DNA from: Bacilli bacterium
GTDB taxonomy: Bacteria > Bacillota_I > Bacilli_A > RF39 > UBA660
DNA length: 64,000 bases
Reading direction: 5' to 3'
Assembly (NCBI GenBank): GCA_900769695.1
Contig: CAAGHO010000018.1
Location: 1 to 64,000 of the forward strand
Positions 34,268 to 42,927 of the stretch are shown here, piece after piece; the stretch's first letter is position 1; each line of letters opens with the position of its first letter. Made by a program: the position numbers and the translations under genes. The notes beneath the pieces are model-generated. The model was not told the origin of the DNA. It made no database searches and saw nothing but the letters and a program-made list of their open reading frames with translations.

Positions 34268-34763
34268 TAATTACTAAATCTATAAAAAAACAAACTAGTA
34301 CCAAGTAAGTTACATAACTTGGTATTTTTTTTATTAATTTATCTAAAATTGGTTTCAATAAATATATGACTACTAATGACATAACACCCCAACAAAGACT
34401 TATTTCTAAAGAAATATAGTTACCATAATTAAATTTTAAATCACTATAATCCCAGAAAACTTTTCCTGTAATTAATTCAATTAAGTTTCCTCCAATAAAT
34501 TCAAGTGTTGTAAGAATTAAGACTGCTAGTAAAAAAACTAAAATTATTTTTAACCATCGAGATGCCTTTGTCCTATTAAAGACAAATCTCATAATAGCAA
34601 TAATTAAACAACAACCCAAACCATAAATAGGTATCCATGGTCCATATAAAAAACCATTATTTAATTTTGGAAAAAATAAATATTTTAGAGTCGTTTCCAT
34701 AATAAAACCTAAAACAGAGTATACTAAAAATACATTTAAATAATACATAATTTTTTCTTTCAT
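34251..34763 (-). CDS. CmpB-type putative transporter permease (PF06541)
   Basis: 170-residue membrane protein with about five spans. FLVYSVLGFIMETT at the start and NNGFLYGPWIPIYGLG are the signature of this uncharacterised family. Converges on the HIT gene with 17 bases of overlap; the HIT terminator lies within its 3' end. Confidence 0.85.
   Translation of the reverse strand: MKEKIMYYLNVFLVYSVLGFIMETTLKYLFFPKLNNGFLYGPWIPIYGLGCCLIIAIMRFVFNRTKASRWLKIILVFLLAVLILTTLEFIGGNLIELITGKVFWDYSDLKFNYGNYISLEISLCWGVMSLVVIYLLKPILDKLIKKIPSYVTYLVLVCFFIDLVITILKA
34299..34332 (+). terminator. Terminator of the HIT gene
   Basis: TACCAAGT (34299-34306) pairs with ACTTGGTA (34317-34324), then eight T. Confidence 0.85.
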
Positions 34764-34787
34764 AATATCACCAATATTAATATGCCC

Positions 34788-34814
34788 AAAAAAAAGAGAA
34801 TTAATTAATTCTCC
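34788..34814 (-). terminator. Terminator of the YjcZ-like gene pair
   Basis: The palindrome GAGAATTAATTAATTCTC is followed by eight T on the minus strand. Confidence 0.8.
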
Positions 34815-34819
34815 TTAAG

Positions 34820-34927
34820 TTAGCAAGCAATACTGCTTCCTAAAATTATAGCAAGTAAGATATATAAAACAATTATAATTATATATCCTCCTCTATTACC
34901 ATGACATGTATTTTCTTGGCAAGCCAT
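34820..34927 (-). CDS. YjcZ-like small membrane protein (35 aa)
   Basis: MACQENTCHGNRGGYIIII continues into one hydrophobic span and ends GSSIAC. The Gly-Gly followed by a valine/isoleucine/leucine span is the form of YjcZ-family sporulation peptides. AAGGAGGTG precedes ATG. Cys residues at both ends are unusual for the family. Second gene of a pair. Confidence 0.7.
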   Translation of the reverse strand: MACQENTCHGNRGGYIIIIVLYILLAIILGSSIAC

Positions 34928-34940
34928 TTAAAACACCTCC

Positions 34941-35021
34941 TTAAATATAAGCTCCTAAAATAATAATTAAAAGAATAAATAATACTAATATAATTGCAGA
35001 TGATGAAACATAGTTACCCAT
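34941..35021 (-). CDS. YjcZ-like small membrane protein (26 aa)
   Basis: MGNYVSSSAIILVLFILLII then LGAYI: a short polar start and one span, similar to the YjcZ group. GGAGG lies before the ATG. It is 13 bases upstream of the 35-residue homologue. CATAAAATA upstream (about 35057-35065) resembles a late sporulation -10 box, but no matching -35 is convincing. Confidence 0.6.
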   Translation of the reverse strand: MGNYVSSSAIILVLFILLIIILGAYI

Positions 35022-35125
35022 ATATAAATTTCCTCCTTTTTTTTATGGTATTCACATTATTTTATGGCAAAAGTATCATTTGTGTGATTATATCTATCTA
35101 ATTTATTAAAAATATTTTGATTTCA

Positions 35126-35154
35126 TTGCAGAATAAAGTTTTTTTTGTTATTAT
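35126..35154 (+). promoter_or_regulatory. Promoter of prsA
   Basis: TTGCAG, 17 bases, TATTAT with an upstream TG (extended -10), about 24 bases before the start codon. Confidence 0.7.
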
Positions 35155-35177
35155 AAATAATTGATAGGAGGAAAATC

Positions 35178-36194
35178 ATGAATAAGAAAAAAATTGGAGT
35201 TACTGCTTTAGCACTACTTACTCTTACAACTATTACAACAGGTTGTGGAAAAACAGCTAAACTAAAAACTGATGATGAAACAGTAGTAGCTTTAAAGAAT
35301 AGTAAAATAACAGCAAATGCACTATATAAGGAATTAAAGAAAAATTCTGTAGAAAAATTAATTGATATGATAGATCATAAGTTATTTGATAAAAAGTATC
35401 CTAGTGATGATACTGAAGAAAAATCAATTGATGATCAAATTAGTCAAATAAAATCATACTATGGTAAAAATGAATCTAATTATTTAGCAGCTATTAAATC
35501 ATATTTTGGAGTAGAAAGTGAAAATGAATTAAGAAATAAGCTTTCTCTAGAATACAAAAGAGGTTTAGCTGTTAATGATTACTTAGAGGATAATATTAAA
35601 GATGATGAAATCAATAAATATTATGAAGAAAATGTCTTTGGTGACATTAAGGCTAGCCATATCTTAATCTCAGTTAAAACTAAAGATGGAATGAGCGATG
35701 ATGAAAAAGAGAAAGCTAAGAAAAATGCTTATAAGAAAGCCCAAGATATCATCAAAAAACTAGATGCAGGAGAAAAATTTGAAGATCTTGCTAAAAAATA
35801 TTCCGATGATAGTACAAATGCTAAAAATGGTGGTAATTTAGGATATTTTAATAAAAATGATATGGATTCTAATTTCTGGAATGCCGCTTTAAAACTTGAA
35901 AAAGATAAATATAGCAGTGAACCTGTAGAATCATCTTATGGATATCATATTATTTTAAAAACTGGTGAAAAGAAAAAAGAATCACTAAAGAATATGAAAA
36001 AAGAAATTAAAGAAAAACTTGCTAAAGAAAAATTAAATAATGACAATACTCTTTATTATGAATCTTTAATTGAAATCAGAAAAGAAAATAAAATTTCATT
36101 TGGTGATAGTCAGTTAGAAAAAGCTTATAATGATTATATGGATAATTTAATTAAACAAGCTAAAGAAAATTCTAATTCTAGTAGTAATAAATAG
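35178..36194 (+). CDS. prsA: PrsA-like foldase lipoprotein (parvulin-type peptidyl-prolyl isomerase)
   Basis: Folds secreted proteins on the outer membrane face. 338 residues: lipoprotein signal with lipobox TTGC (Cys about residue 23), SurA-like N-domain, parvulin domain from IKASHILISVKTKDG through GGNLGYFNKNDM and SSYGYHIILKTG, then a C-terminal helical tail. GGAGG before ATG. It has its own promoter and terminator. Confidence 0.93.
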   Translation: MNKKKIGVTALALLTLTTITTGCGKTAKLKTDDETVVALKNSKITANALYKELKKNSVEKLIDMIDHKLFDKKYPSDDTEEKSIDDQISQIKSYYGKNESNYLAAIKSYFGVESENELRNKLSLEYKRGLAVNDYLEDNIKDDEINKYYEENVFGDIKASHILISVKTKDGMSDDEKEKAKKNAYKKAQDIIKKLDAGEKFEDLAKKYSDDSTNAKNGGNLGYFNKNDMDSNFWNAALKLEKDKYSSEPVESSYGYHIILKTGEKKKESLKNMKKEIKEKLAKEKLNNDNTLYYESLIEIRKENKISFGDSQLEKAYNDYMDNLIKQAKENSNSSSNK

Positions 36195-36195
36195 T

Positions 36196-36228
36196 AAAAA
36201 GTAATCCAACTTTTCGGATTACTTTTTT
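36196..36228. terminator. Bidirectional terminator
   Basis: AAAAAGTAATCC pairs with GGATTACTTTTTT across an eight-base loop. Serves prsA and the convergent Ca-ATPase gene. Confidence 0.9.
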
Positions 36229-38798
36229 CTTTTTAAATAATATTTTCTAAGTAAATCAACTGGTATTACCGTAAATGATAGTAGAATTGTTATTAAGAAT
36301 TCATTTAATAAAAGGCCATATGATCTGAACAAGCTTCCTCCATAATAAATTATTAAAATTTGAACTACTATTATAAATAAAATTATTAAGATAAATGGTT
36401 TGTTTTGCCTCAATGATGAAAATAAATTTAATCTTTCTGTTCTAGCATTAAAACTATTAAATATTCCTATAAATATAAATAGAGTAAAAAATGCAGTCAT
36501 GAAACATTTATAACTTCCATCCATTCTATAGAAAGTTCTAATAAAAGGATTTTTTAAGAAAAAAATACAAAGTAATGCTGAATAAACACCTGTAAATAAT
36601 ATTTCACCATACATATAAGAATTCATTATATTTTCATCTTTTTTCTTAGGTTTTTCCTTCATATATTCTTGTAATGGTACTTCATATGAGAAAGCTATAC
36701 CTGCTAAAGTATCCATAATCATATTTATCCACAGCATTTGAATAACTGTAACTGGTGTTTCAACTCCAATAAATGGTCCTATTATAGATAAGCTTATAGC
36801 GCATAAGTTAATAGTAAGTTGAAAAATTATGAATTTTCTAATACTTTTAAAAATTGTTCTTCCATAAAGAATTGCTTTTGATATTGATAAGAAATTATCA
36901 TCTAAAATAACAATATCACTAGCCTCTTTGGCTACTTCTGTTCCACTTCCCATTGAGAAACCTACATCAGCTTTTTTCAATGCTGGAGCATCGTTTACAC
37001 CGTCTCCAGTCATTCCAACAACAAGTCCTAATTCTTCAGAAAGTCTAACTAACCTACTTTTATCCTGAGGAAGACTTCTTGCTACAACCTTCAACTTAGG
37101 AATTATTTCTTTTACCTTCTCATCACTCATTGTATTTAACTCATCACTAGTTATAACCAAGTCAGAATTAGATGTTATGATTCCAACTTCTTTAGCAATA
37201 GAATACGCTGTATCCTTATGATCTCCTGTAATCATTACTGTTTGAATACCAGCCTCGGTTACTAATTTAACTCCTTCAATTGCTTCTTTTCTAATATCAT
37301 CTTTTATATATAAGATACTAGTAAAAACTAAACTATCTTTGTTAATATAACTATTCTTCTTACAAGCTAAAAGGATTACCCTAATTCCTTGTTTTGTTTT
37401 TTCATCTATTTTCTTTTTTATTAGTACTTTATCTCTAAAAGGAATTTCCATTCCAGTTTCTGATAAATAATAATCACATTTTTCTAATAACTTTTCAGGA
37501 GCACCTTTAACATAAGTAGTTTTATCATTGTCAGAAATAGATACCTCTGAATATTTTTCTTTACTGTCAAACGGTTTTACTCTTTGTTTTTTATAAATCA
37601 TCCTAGAATCCGTTTTTATAAAATTTAGTAAAGCCCTATCTGTAATATTTCCCCCAACTGCTTTATTTGCCTCATCATAGTAACTAGCATTATTATATAA
37701 GCAATTATTTTTTAGATGTTCATGTAGTTTTTTATTTTTCAAAATCTCTTGTTCTGTTCTATATTCACATAAATTGCCAGTAAGAATACCAACCACTTCT
37801 AATTTTCCATAAGTTAATGTACCTGTTTTATCTGTAAACAATATATTGAGACTACCTGCTGTTTCTATTCCCACCATTTTTCTTACTAAAACATTATTTT
37901 TTAACATTCTTCTCATATTAGATGATAATACCAAAGTAATCATCATTGGTAATCCTTCAGGTACTGCTACAACAATAATTGTAACACTCAAAGTTAAAGT
38001 ATACAAAATATTGGCAAATAATACTGGAAAATTAGTAATTGTATTTATTATTTGATGTAATTGAAAATTATTTTTAATAACTATTTCAGAAAAAAGATAA
38101 GAAAAACTTACTAAAATTGCCCCAATATAACCTATTTTACTAATTACTTGGGCTAATTTTTGTAATCGAAGTTTCATTGGACTATCTGGACTCTTTTCTT
38201 GCAATTCTTTTGCCATATGTCCATAGAAAGTGTCATCTCCTACCTTTTTTACTAACATAAAGGCCTCTTTTGAGTAAACAACTGTTCCTCTAAATACATT
38301 TTTATCATGATTTTTAGACTTTAAAACCTCTCTTGTTTCGCCATTAATACTTGATTCATCTACAAAAATCTCACCAGAAATAATTTCACCATCTGCGGGT
38401 ATTTTATCACCAGTTTGGAGAATAACTACGTCACCTACTACAACATCATCTATTAAAATTTCCTCAATATGGGAATTTCTTTTTACTCTGCATTTAATCC
38501 TTGAAGATTCTTCTTGTAATTTTTCAAACGCTGCCTCGCTACCATATTCAGATATAGTAGAAATAAAAGATGCTACAAATATAGCAATTACAATTCCTAT
38601 TGTTTCAAACCAATCAAAATCATGAAATAAAAATAATGTTTTAACAGCAAGAGCAATAAGTAAAATTTTAATAATAGGATCTCCAAGGGACTCTAAAAGT
38701 AATTTAAAGAAACTATTTTTCTCTTTCGAACTTATTTGATTAGTACCATATTTTTTTCTGTTTTCTATTACTTCTTTTGAACTAAGACCATTAATCAT
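36219..38798 (-). CDS. P-type calcium-transporting ATPase
   Basis: 859 residues, about ten spans. Phosphorylation motif FTDKTGTLTYGK, hinge TGDGVNDAPALK, and PEGLP in span 4, which points to Ca2+ (P2 type). LxGExxPV-type actuator loop SSINGETREV is present with TGE replaced by NGE-T. Exports Ca2+ from the cytoplasm. Confidence 0.92.
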   Translation of the reverse strand: MINGLSSKEVIENRKKYGTNQISSKEKNSFFKLLLESLGDPIIKILLIALAVKTLFLFHDFDWFETIGIVIAIFVASFISTISEYGSEAAFEKLQEESSRIKCRVKRNSHIEEILIDDVVVGDVVILQTGDKIPADGEIISGEIFVDESSINGETREVLKSKNHDKNVFRGTVVYSKEAFMLVKKVGDDTFYGHMAKELQEKSPDSPMKLRLQKLAQVISKIGYIGAILVSFSYLFSEIVIKNNFQLHQIINTITNFPVLFANILYTLTLSVTIIVVAVPEGLPMMITLVLSSNMRRMLKNNVLVRKMVGIETAGSLNILFTDKTGTLTYGKLEVVGILTGNLCEYRTEQEILKNKKLHEHLKNNCLYNNASYYDEANKAVGGNITDRALLNFIKTDSRMIYKKQRVKPFDSKEKYSEVSISDNDKTTYVKGAPEKLLEKCDYYLSETGMEIPFRDKVLIKKKIDEKTKQGIRVILLACKKNSYINKDSLVFTSILYIKDDIRKEAIEGVKLVTEAGIQTVMITGDHKDTAYSIAKEVGIITSNSDLVITSDELNTMSDEKVKEIIPKLKVVARSLPQDKSRLVRLSEELGLVVGMTGDGVNDAPALKKADVGFSMGSGTEVAKEASDIVILDDNFLSISKAILYGRTIFKSIRKFIIFQLTINLCAISLSIIGPFIGVETPVTVIQMLWINMIMDTLAGIAFSYEVPLQEYMKEKPKKKDENIMNSYMYGEILFTGVYSALLCIFFLKNPFIRTFYRMDGSYKCFMTAFFTLFIFIGIFNSFNARTERLNLFSSLRQNKPFILIILFIIVVQILIIYYGGSLFRSYGLLLNEFLITILLSFTVIPVDLLRKYYLKRKK

Positions 38799-38872
38799 AA
38801 TTTTCCTCCTAGGAAAAACTATGAATTTTATTTTTATTTATGAATAACTTTCATTTCTTCGACAAAAGTGGA

Positions 38873-38897
38873 TAAAAAAAAGACTATTTCTAGTCTT
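38873..38897 (-). terminator. Terminator of hsp20
   Basis: AAGACTA/TAGTCTT stem with a four-base loop, then eight T on the minus strand. Confidence 0.85.
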
Positions 38898-39288
38898 CTA
38901 TCATTATAACTTTTTTGGTTTCTTTCTTTTCTTCTTCTTTAGGAACTGAAATTTTTAGGATACCATCTTTAAATTTAGCTTTAATATCTTCATCTTTGAT
39001 ATTGCCAACATAAAATTGTCTTTCACATTTTGAATAACAATGTCTTTCACGACGAACGTATTTTTTACCATCTTTTTCTTCACTATCAGATTTCTTTTCT
39101 GCAGATATTTTTAAATATCCATCATCAAGTTCCATATTGATATCTTCCTTTTTAAAACCTGGGACATCCATTTCGATAACATAATTATTATCTTCTTCAT
39201 AAATATCACATTTCATCATTTTATCTAATTTTTTTGGAGATTCAATCTCATCAAAGAAATTATCAAAAAATACTCTACTAGGTAGCAC
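38890..39288 (-). CDS. Small heat-shock protein (Hsp20 family)
   Basis: Holds unfolded proteins. 132 residues with the alpha-crystallin domain: YVIEMDVPGFKKEDINMEL to GILKISVPKEEE. GTG at 39288 is chosen because AAAGGAAGTGATAATA lies before it and the promoter at 39314-39342 leaves no room for the in-frame ATG at 39342. An imperfect CIRCE repeat overlaps the promoter. Confidence 0.92.
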   Translation of the reverse strand: MLPSRVFFDNFFDEIESPKKLDKMMKCDIYEEDNNYVIEMDVPGFKKEDINMELDDGYLKISAEKKSDSEEKDGKKYVRRERHCYSKCERQFYVGNIKDEDIKAKFKDGILKISVPKEEEKKETKKVIMIED

Positions 39289-39313
39289 TATTATCACTTC
39301 CTTTCTATAGCTA

Positions 39314-39342
39314 ATATTAGCACCATTTTTAGCACTTGTCAA
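39314..39342 (-). promoter_or_regulatory. Promoter of hsp20
   Basis: Perfect TTGACA, 17 bases, TAATAT on the minus strand. The -10 lies inside the perfect palindrome GCTAATATTAGC (39310-39321). Confidence 0.85.
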
Positions 39343-39355
39343 GCGTATTTGCTAA
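39329..39355. promoter_or_regulatory. CIRCE-like operator (HrcA site) upstream of hsp20
   Basis: TTAGCACTT-N9-ATTTGCTAA, compared with the CIRCE consensus TTAGCACTC-N9-GAGTGCTAA: one arm matches 8 of 9, the other 6 of 9. It covers the -35 box. Confidence 0.65.
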
Positions 39356-39476
39356 AAATAATAACGTACCTACTATTTAGTGTAAACTTTATTTACAAAA
39401 AATATACAAAAGTATTCGTTATTTTAATAAATTTATGATATTCTATGGTATATAAGATATAAAGAGGAGGAAAATC

Positions 39477-40256
39477 ATGAATAATGTAAAAGATATCCAA
39501 CTTTCTACAAAAGTAATAGGGTCAATAATAATAGTCATTATTAGTATAATATTATTCTATATTATAAAAGAAAGTACTTTATCATTTATAAATAAGAAAA
39601 AAAGAGGGGCTAATAGGAATCAGAAGAAAAGACTGACATTATTATATATAACAATTAGTGTTCTAAAATATATAATTTTTTTAATAGATATTATTATAAT
39701 TTTAGGAATATTTAATATTAATGTTTCAGCATTTTTAGCTGGTTTAGGTATATTTGGTATTGTTGTTGGACTTGCCTTACAAGATTTATTAAAAGATTTT
39801 ATTAGTGGTATTTTTATTATATTAGATTCTCAGTATAATGTTGGAGATTATGTGGAAATTGATAATTTCAAAGGTGAAGTTATTGGTGTTGGTTTAAAAA
39901 GTACAAAAGTAAAATCTTATAATGGTGACGTTAGAATATTTGCTAATAGAAATATTAGTACTGTTGTAAATTATTCTCAAAGTAATTCTAAAACTGTTAT
40001 TTTATTTAAATTTAGTAGTGATGAAAATTTACTAAATCTAGAAAAAATTATGGAAGAATTAATTAAAAGATTAAAAGGAAAAATACCTGATGCAATTGGA
40101 GATATTCAATATAAAGGCGTTGAAGAGTACAAAGATTCAGATTTAGTACTCAAATTAACAGTTAATGTTAAACCGTTAAAACAATATAAAACAGAAGCTA
40201 TCATCTTAAGAGAAGCAAAATTACTTTTTGATGAAAAAGGTGTTAAAATTAAATAA
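39477..40256 (+). CDS. Small-conductance mechanosensitive channel (MscS family)
   Basis: 259 residues, three spans. Pore helix and following region FLAGLGIFGIVVGLALQDLL, then the beta domain YNVGDYVEIDNFKGEV. Opens under osmotic down-shock. GGAGG before ATG. Confidence 0.93.
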   Translation: MNNVKDIQLSTKVIGSIIIVIISIILFYIIKESTLSFINKKKRGANRNQKKRLTLLYITISVLKYIIFLIDIIIILGIFNINVSAFLAGLGIFGIVVGLALQDLLKDFISGIFIILDSQYNVGDYVEIDNFKGEVIGVGLKSTKVKSYNGDVRIFANRNISTVVNYSQSNSKTVILFKFSSDENLLNLEKIMEELIKRLKGKIPDAIGDIQYKGVEEYKDSDLVLKLTVNVKPLKQYKTEAIILREAKLLFDEKGVKIK

Positions 40257-40329
40257 TTAATTGTGAAATTTTCGTGTTTTTATAGTAAAATACCAACATT
40301 TATGATATTCTTAACATGGAGGTAAGAGT

Positions 40330-40977
40330 ATGAAAAATAAATTGGTATTTTTAGTAGTTGGAATTTTTGGACTTACTTTATTTGTAACACCTAATATGGT
40401 TAGTGCTAAAACAGAAACTACTGATTTAAAAGAAACTGTTAAAGAGGAAATAGAACTATTTAAAAGTGCTGATGGATATGAAGACTATGTTAAACAATTA
40501 GAAGAAGCCGATTTATCTAATTATGAAGAAAGTAAAGATAAAGTAAATGTTTATTTCTTCAGAGGTAGCACTTGTAGTCATTGTTTCGAAGCAACTGTTT
40601 TCTTTGCTAATATCGCTAAAGAATATGGACAATATTTTAATTTAAAAGCTTACGAAGTATGGAGTAATAATGATAATGCTGCACTTATGGAAAAGGTTGG
40701 TAATAAGCTTGGTGACGATGTAAGTGGTGTTCCATATATAGTTATAGGAAAAAAATCATGGACTGGATATGCTAGTTCGTATGATGATGCCATCAAGTCT
40801 GAAATAAAAAGTCAATATGATAAAAAAGTAAGTGACAGAGACGACGTTGTTAAAAATCTAAACGTAAAAGATTCTACTTCTTCATCAAGCAGTGATGTAG
40901 TTGCATTATTAATAATTGTTCTAGTGGTTGCTGGAATTACTACTGGAATTGTTTATACTAGAAAAAATGCATCATAG
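40330..40977 (+). CDS. Membrane-anchored extracellular thioredoxin-like protein
   Basis: 215 residues: signal peptide (1-26), thioredoxin fold with CSHC in RGSTCSHCFE, cis-Pro loop GVPYIVIG, a Ser-rich linker and a C-terminal span (about 190-208). The CxxC suggests thiol-disulfide exchange outside the cell. It lies behind GGAGG and follows the MscS gene by 73 bases. Confidence 0.8.
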   Translation: MKNKLVFLVVGIFGLTLFVTPNMVSAKTETTDLKETVKEEIELFKSADGYEDYVKQLEEADLSNYEESKDKVNVYFFRGSTCSHCFEATVFFANIAKEYGQYFNLKAYEVWSNNDNAALMEKVGNKLGDDVSGVPYIVIGKKSWTGYASSYDDAIKSEIKSQYDKKVSDRDDVVKNLNVKDSTSSSSSDVVALLIIVLVVAGITTGIVYTRKNAS

Positions 40978-41001
40978 AAAGTAAAGTAAAATTCGAATTT
41001 A

Positions 41002-41035
41002 TTAAAAAACCACACTTTATGGTGTGGTTTTTTAA
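41002..41035. terminator. Strong bidirectional terminator
   Basis: 14-bp perfect stem (41002-41015 with 41022-41035) with A6/T6 flanks inside the stem, CCACAC/GTGTGG core. Ends the thioredoxin-like gene and possibly the convergent DGQHR operon. Confidence 0.9.
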
Positions 41036-41097
41036 TACAAAAAAGCAAATAAGACTTCTTTTAGTTAAGAAATAATTTTAGTAATTTAACAATCCTA

Positions 41098-42192
41098 TTA
41101 TGCTAATGGATCAAATGTATTAGAAGAAGAAGATTTTAGTTTATTTGCCCATTCTTTTGCCAAAACAGTAGTAGGAGTTTCTCCACCAAATGGATTTATC
41201 CCCAAACTCTTAATATATTCACTATTAACATTAAAAACATCAGAAGGAATATATCCGTATTTTGCAAAAAGTTTTTTTATTGTAACAGCTACAAAGTTCT
41301 TATCAAAAATCTGCCTTTCTGTCATTGCTCTATCATAAAATGCAGGTAACATGATTATCATAAAGCGAAATCCTGCAATTTTTGAGAAAGGTGCCACATT
41401 TTTATCTCTATCACGTAATTTACTGCCTACTGCTATTTCCCATCCACTTAAGTATTCACTTAAAAGTTTCATTTCTTTTTCCGGTGTTAATTCATAGCCA
41501 GGAATATTGCTAACATCAGATTTTGACAAAATATTAATTATTTGTTCTGCTTTATATCCACCTGTTATTGTTTCAGCTCCCATTATTATTCTATCCTTTA
41601 ACGGTGAACAAGTTTCAGTGTTAAGTAATTCAACAACAGGATGATAAATTTTTTCCTTTTCTGTTAGCATATCCAATTGTTTCCTAAACCATAGTAATAA
41701 ATTAGAAGCAACTTGTTTTTGTTCTTCATTAGTATTTTTAAAAATCAATCTTCTTTCTCTTAATGATGGTGTAATATACATATTGAAAACAATTTGATAA
41801 TTGACTGTATCATTAATTTTTATTATATCATCTAAAAAAGAAAATAGTCTATGTTGTCCATCCATAATATCAAATGAATTTTGGTATGCAGCATACTCCT
41901 CTTCTGTTTCAGGAAACTCTGTATAAAATAGGTTATCAAAACCATCAACTTTATGAACCGATAATTTATAATTGTCTCTTGTTCCTATTACAATAGATGT
42001 TGCAATAGTCCCTTCATTCATTACATAATTTGAAATATCATCCAATCTTTTTGGATCAATTGGTCTTTGTGCTTCTTGAGGTTGTTTCAATTCTTCTTTT
42101 GTTGCTAATCTAACCAATTCTCTTGCCGATGCTGATCCAACGTAACTTTTTGTATTATACTGTTTTACTTCAATCAAATATATTTTTTTCAT
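41098..42192 (-). CDS. DGQHR-domain protein (DndB-like)
   Basis: 364 residues. DGQHR motif in FDIMDGQHRLFSF (about residue 113-117), with conserved neighbours RPIDPKRLDDIS and KNTNEEQKQVA. The family includes DndB, the regulator of DNA phosphorothioation, and many defence-associated proteins of unknown action. No dnd genes are seen here. It follows the HNH nuclease gene by 9 bases. Confidence 0.82.
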   Translation of the reverse strand: MKKIYLIEVKQYNTKSYVGSASARELVRLATKEELKQPQEAQRPIDPKRLDDISNYVMNEGTIATSIVIGTRDNYKLSVHKVDGFDNLFYTEFPETEEEYAAYQNSFDIMDGQHRLFSFLDDIIKINDTVNYQIVFNMYITPSLRERRLIFKNTNEEQKQVASNLLLWFRKQLDMLTEKEKIYHPVVELLNTETCSPLKDRIIMGAETITGGYKAEQIINILSKSDVSNIPGYELTPEKEMKLLSEYLSGWEIAVGSKLRDRDKNVAPFSKIAGFRFMIIMLPAFYDRAMTERQIFDKNFVAVTIKKLFAKYGYIPSDVFNVNSEYIKSLGINPFGGETPTTVLAKEWANKLKSSSSNTFDPLA

Positions 42193-42201
42193 AATATTCT
42201 C

Positions 42202-42678
42202 CTATACTAAATTTAATAAATACTTAATTTCATAGTCAATACTAGCACCCTTTTTTTCATTACAATGAGTACATAGTAATTGCCAATTGTTCTCCAAACA
42301 ATCACCTACGTACTTAAAAGGAATAATATGATCAAGATGATATTCATTACTAATATCACAATTACAAATAGCACATCTATTATTTTGATCTATTAATAGT
42401 TTCTTTTTCATGCCTTGTTCTACTTTTTTTCTAAAACTAGATTTACTAAAGAAAGCATCTAATAACTCTATTAGCTTATTTGCACTATAGTTATCTATAC
42501 TGATGCCATATTCTCTATCAACAATCAATTTAATCGTTTCTTGTTTATTGTTAGTTAATGCTAAAATATTCTGCAATCTTTTTCGATTACTGCTTGATGA
42601 GTTTTTGTCACAAATTGATTTAAAAATCCCTAACAATCGTGCATCCATTAATGTTTTATCCATCATTTCTTGTTGCAT
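42202..42678 (-). CDS. HNH endonuclease
   Basis: 158 residues. HNH with zinc-binding Cys pairs: RCAICNCDISNEYHLDHIIPF and CTHCNEKKG; the metal His and general-base Asp-His (LDHI) are intact. The N-terminal 90 residues are helical and unassigned. The start at 42678 follows GGGAGGGGAATA. First gene of the pair with the DGQHR protein. Confidence 0.85.
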   Translation of the reverse strand: MQQEMMDKTLMDARLLGIFKSICDKNSSSSNRKRLQNILALTNNKQETIKLIVDREYGISIDNYSANKLIELLDAFFSKSSFRKKVEQGMKKKLLIDQNNRCAICNCDISNEYHLDHIIPFKYVGDCLENNWQLLCTHCNEKKGASIDYEIKYLLNLV

Positions 42679-42701
42679 ACTATTCCCCTCCCTGTAGATA
42701 T

Positions 42702-42730
42702 ATGATAACATAAAAATAGCAAAATGTAAA
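42702..42730 (-). promoter_or_regulatory. Promoter of the HNH-DGQHR pair
   Basis: TTTACA, 17 bases, TATCAT on the minus strand; 24 bases before the start codon. Confidence 0.7.
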
Positions 42731-42761
42731 GATCTTAATTTTAGATCTAAATGTAAGATCT
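42730..42761. promoter_or_regulatory. Three AGATCT sites spaced exactly 13 bp
   Basis: AGATCT at 42730, 42743 and 42756. The first touches the -35 box of the HNH-DGQHR promoter. Equal spacing of a palindrome upstream of a promoter suggests an operator. Confidence 0.6.
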
Positions 42762-42857
42762 CTAATAAGTGCAGTTTTAAGTGATTAACCAAAAATCATC
42801 CTATAGTTTTTTCTTTAATGGTTAGTTATTTTTCTTTTAATTATATAAGTTTGCATT

Positions 42858-42906
42858 AAAAAAGCGAGAAATCAAACATTTCTTTTTAAAATAGAAATTT
42901 TTCTCA
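42858..42906 (-). terminator. Terminator of the amidase gene
   Basis: GAGAAA/TTTCTC outer stem with an inner ATTTCT/AGAAAT hairpin, then six T on the minus strand. Confidence 0.6.
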
Positions 42907-42927
42907 CTAGTAAATTTATAACACTTT

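Noticed and set aside
34841..35160. Riboswitch upstream of prsA
   Set aside because: The region is explained by two small minus-strand genes and a plain promoter; no conserved aptamer is visible.
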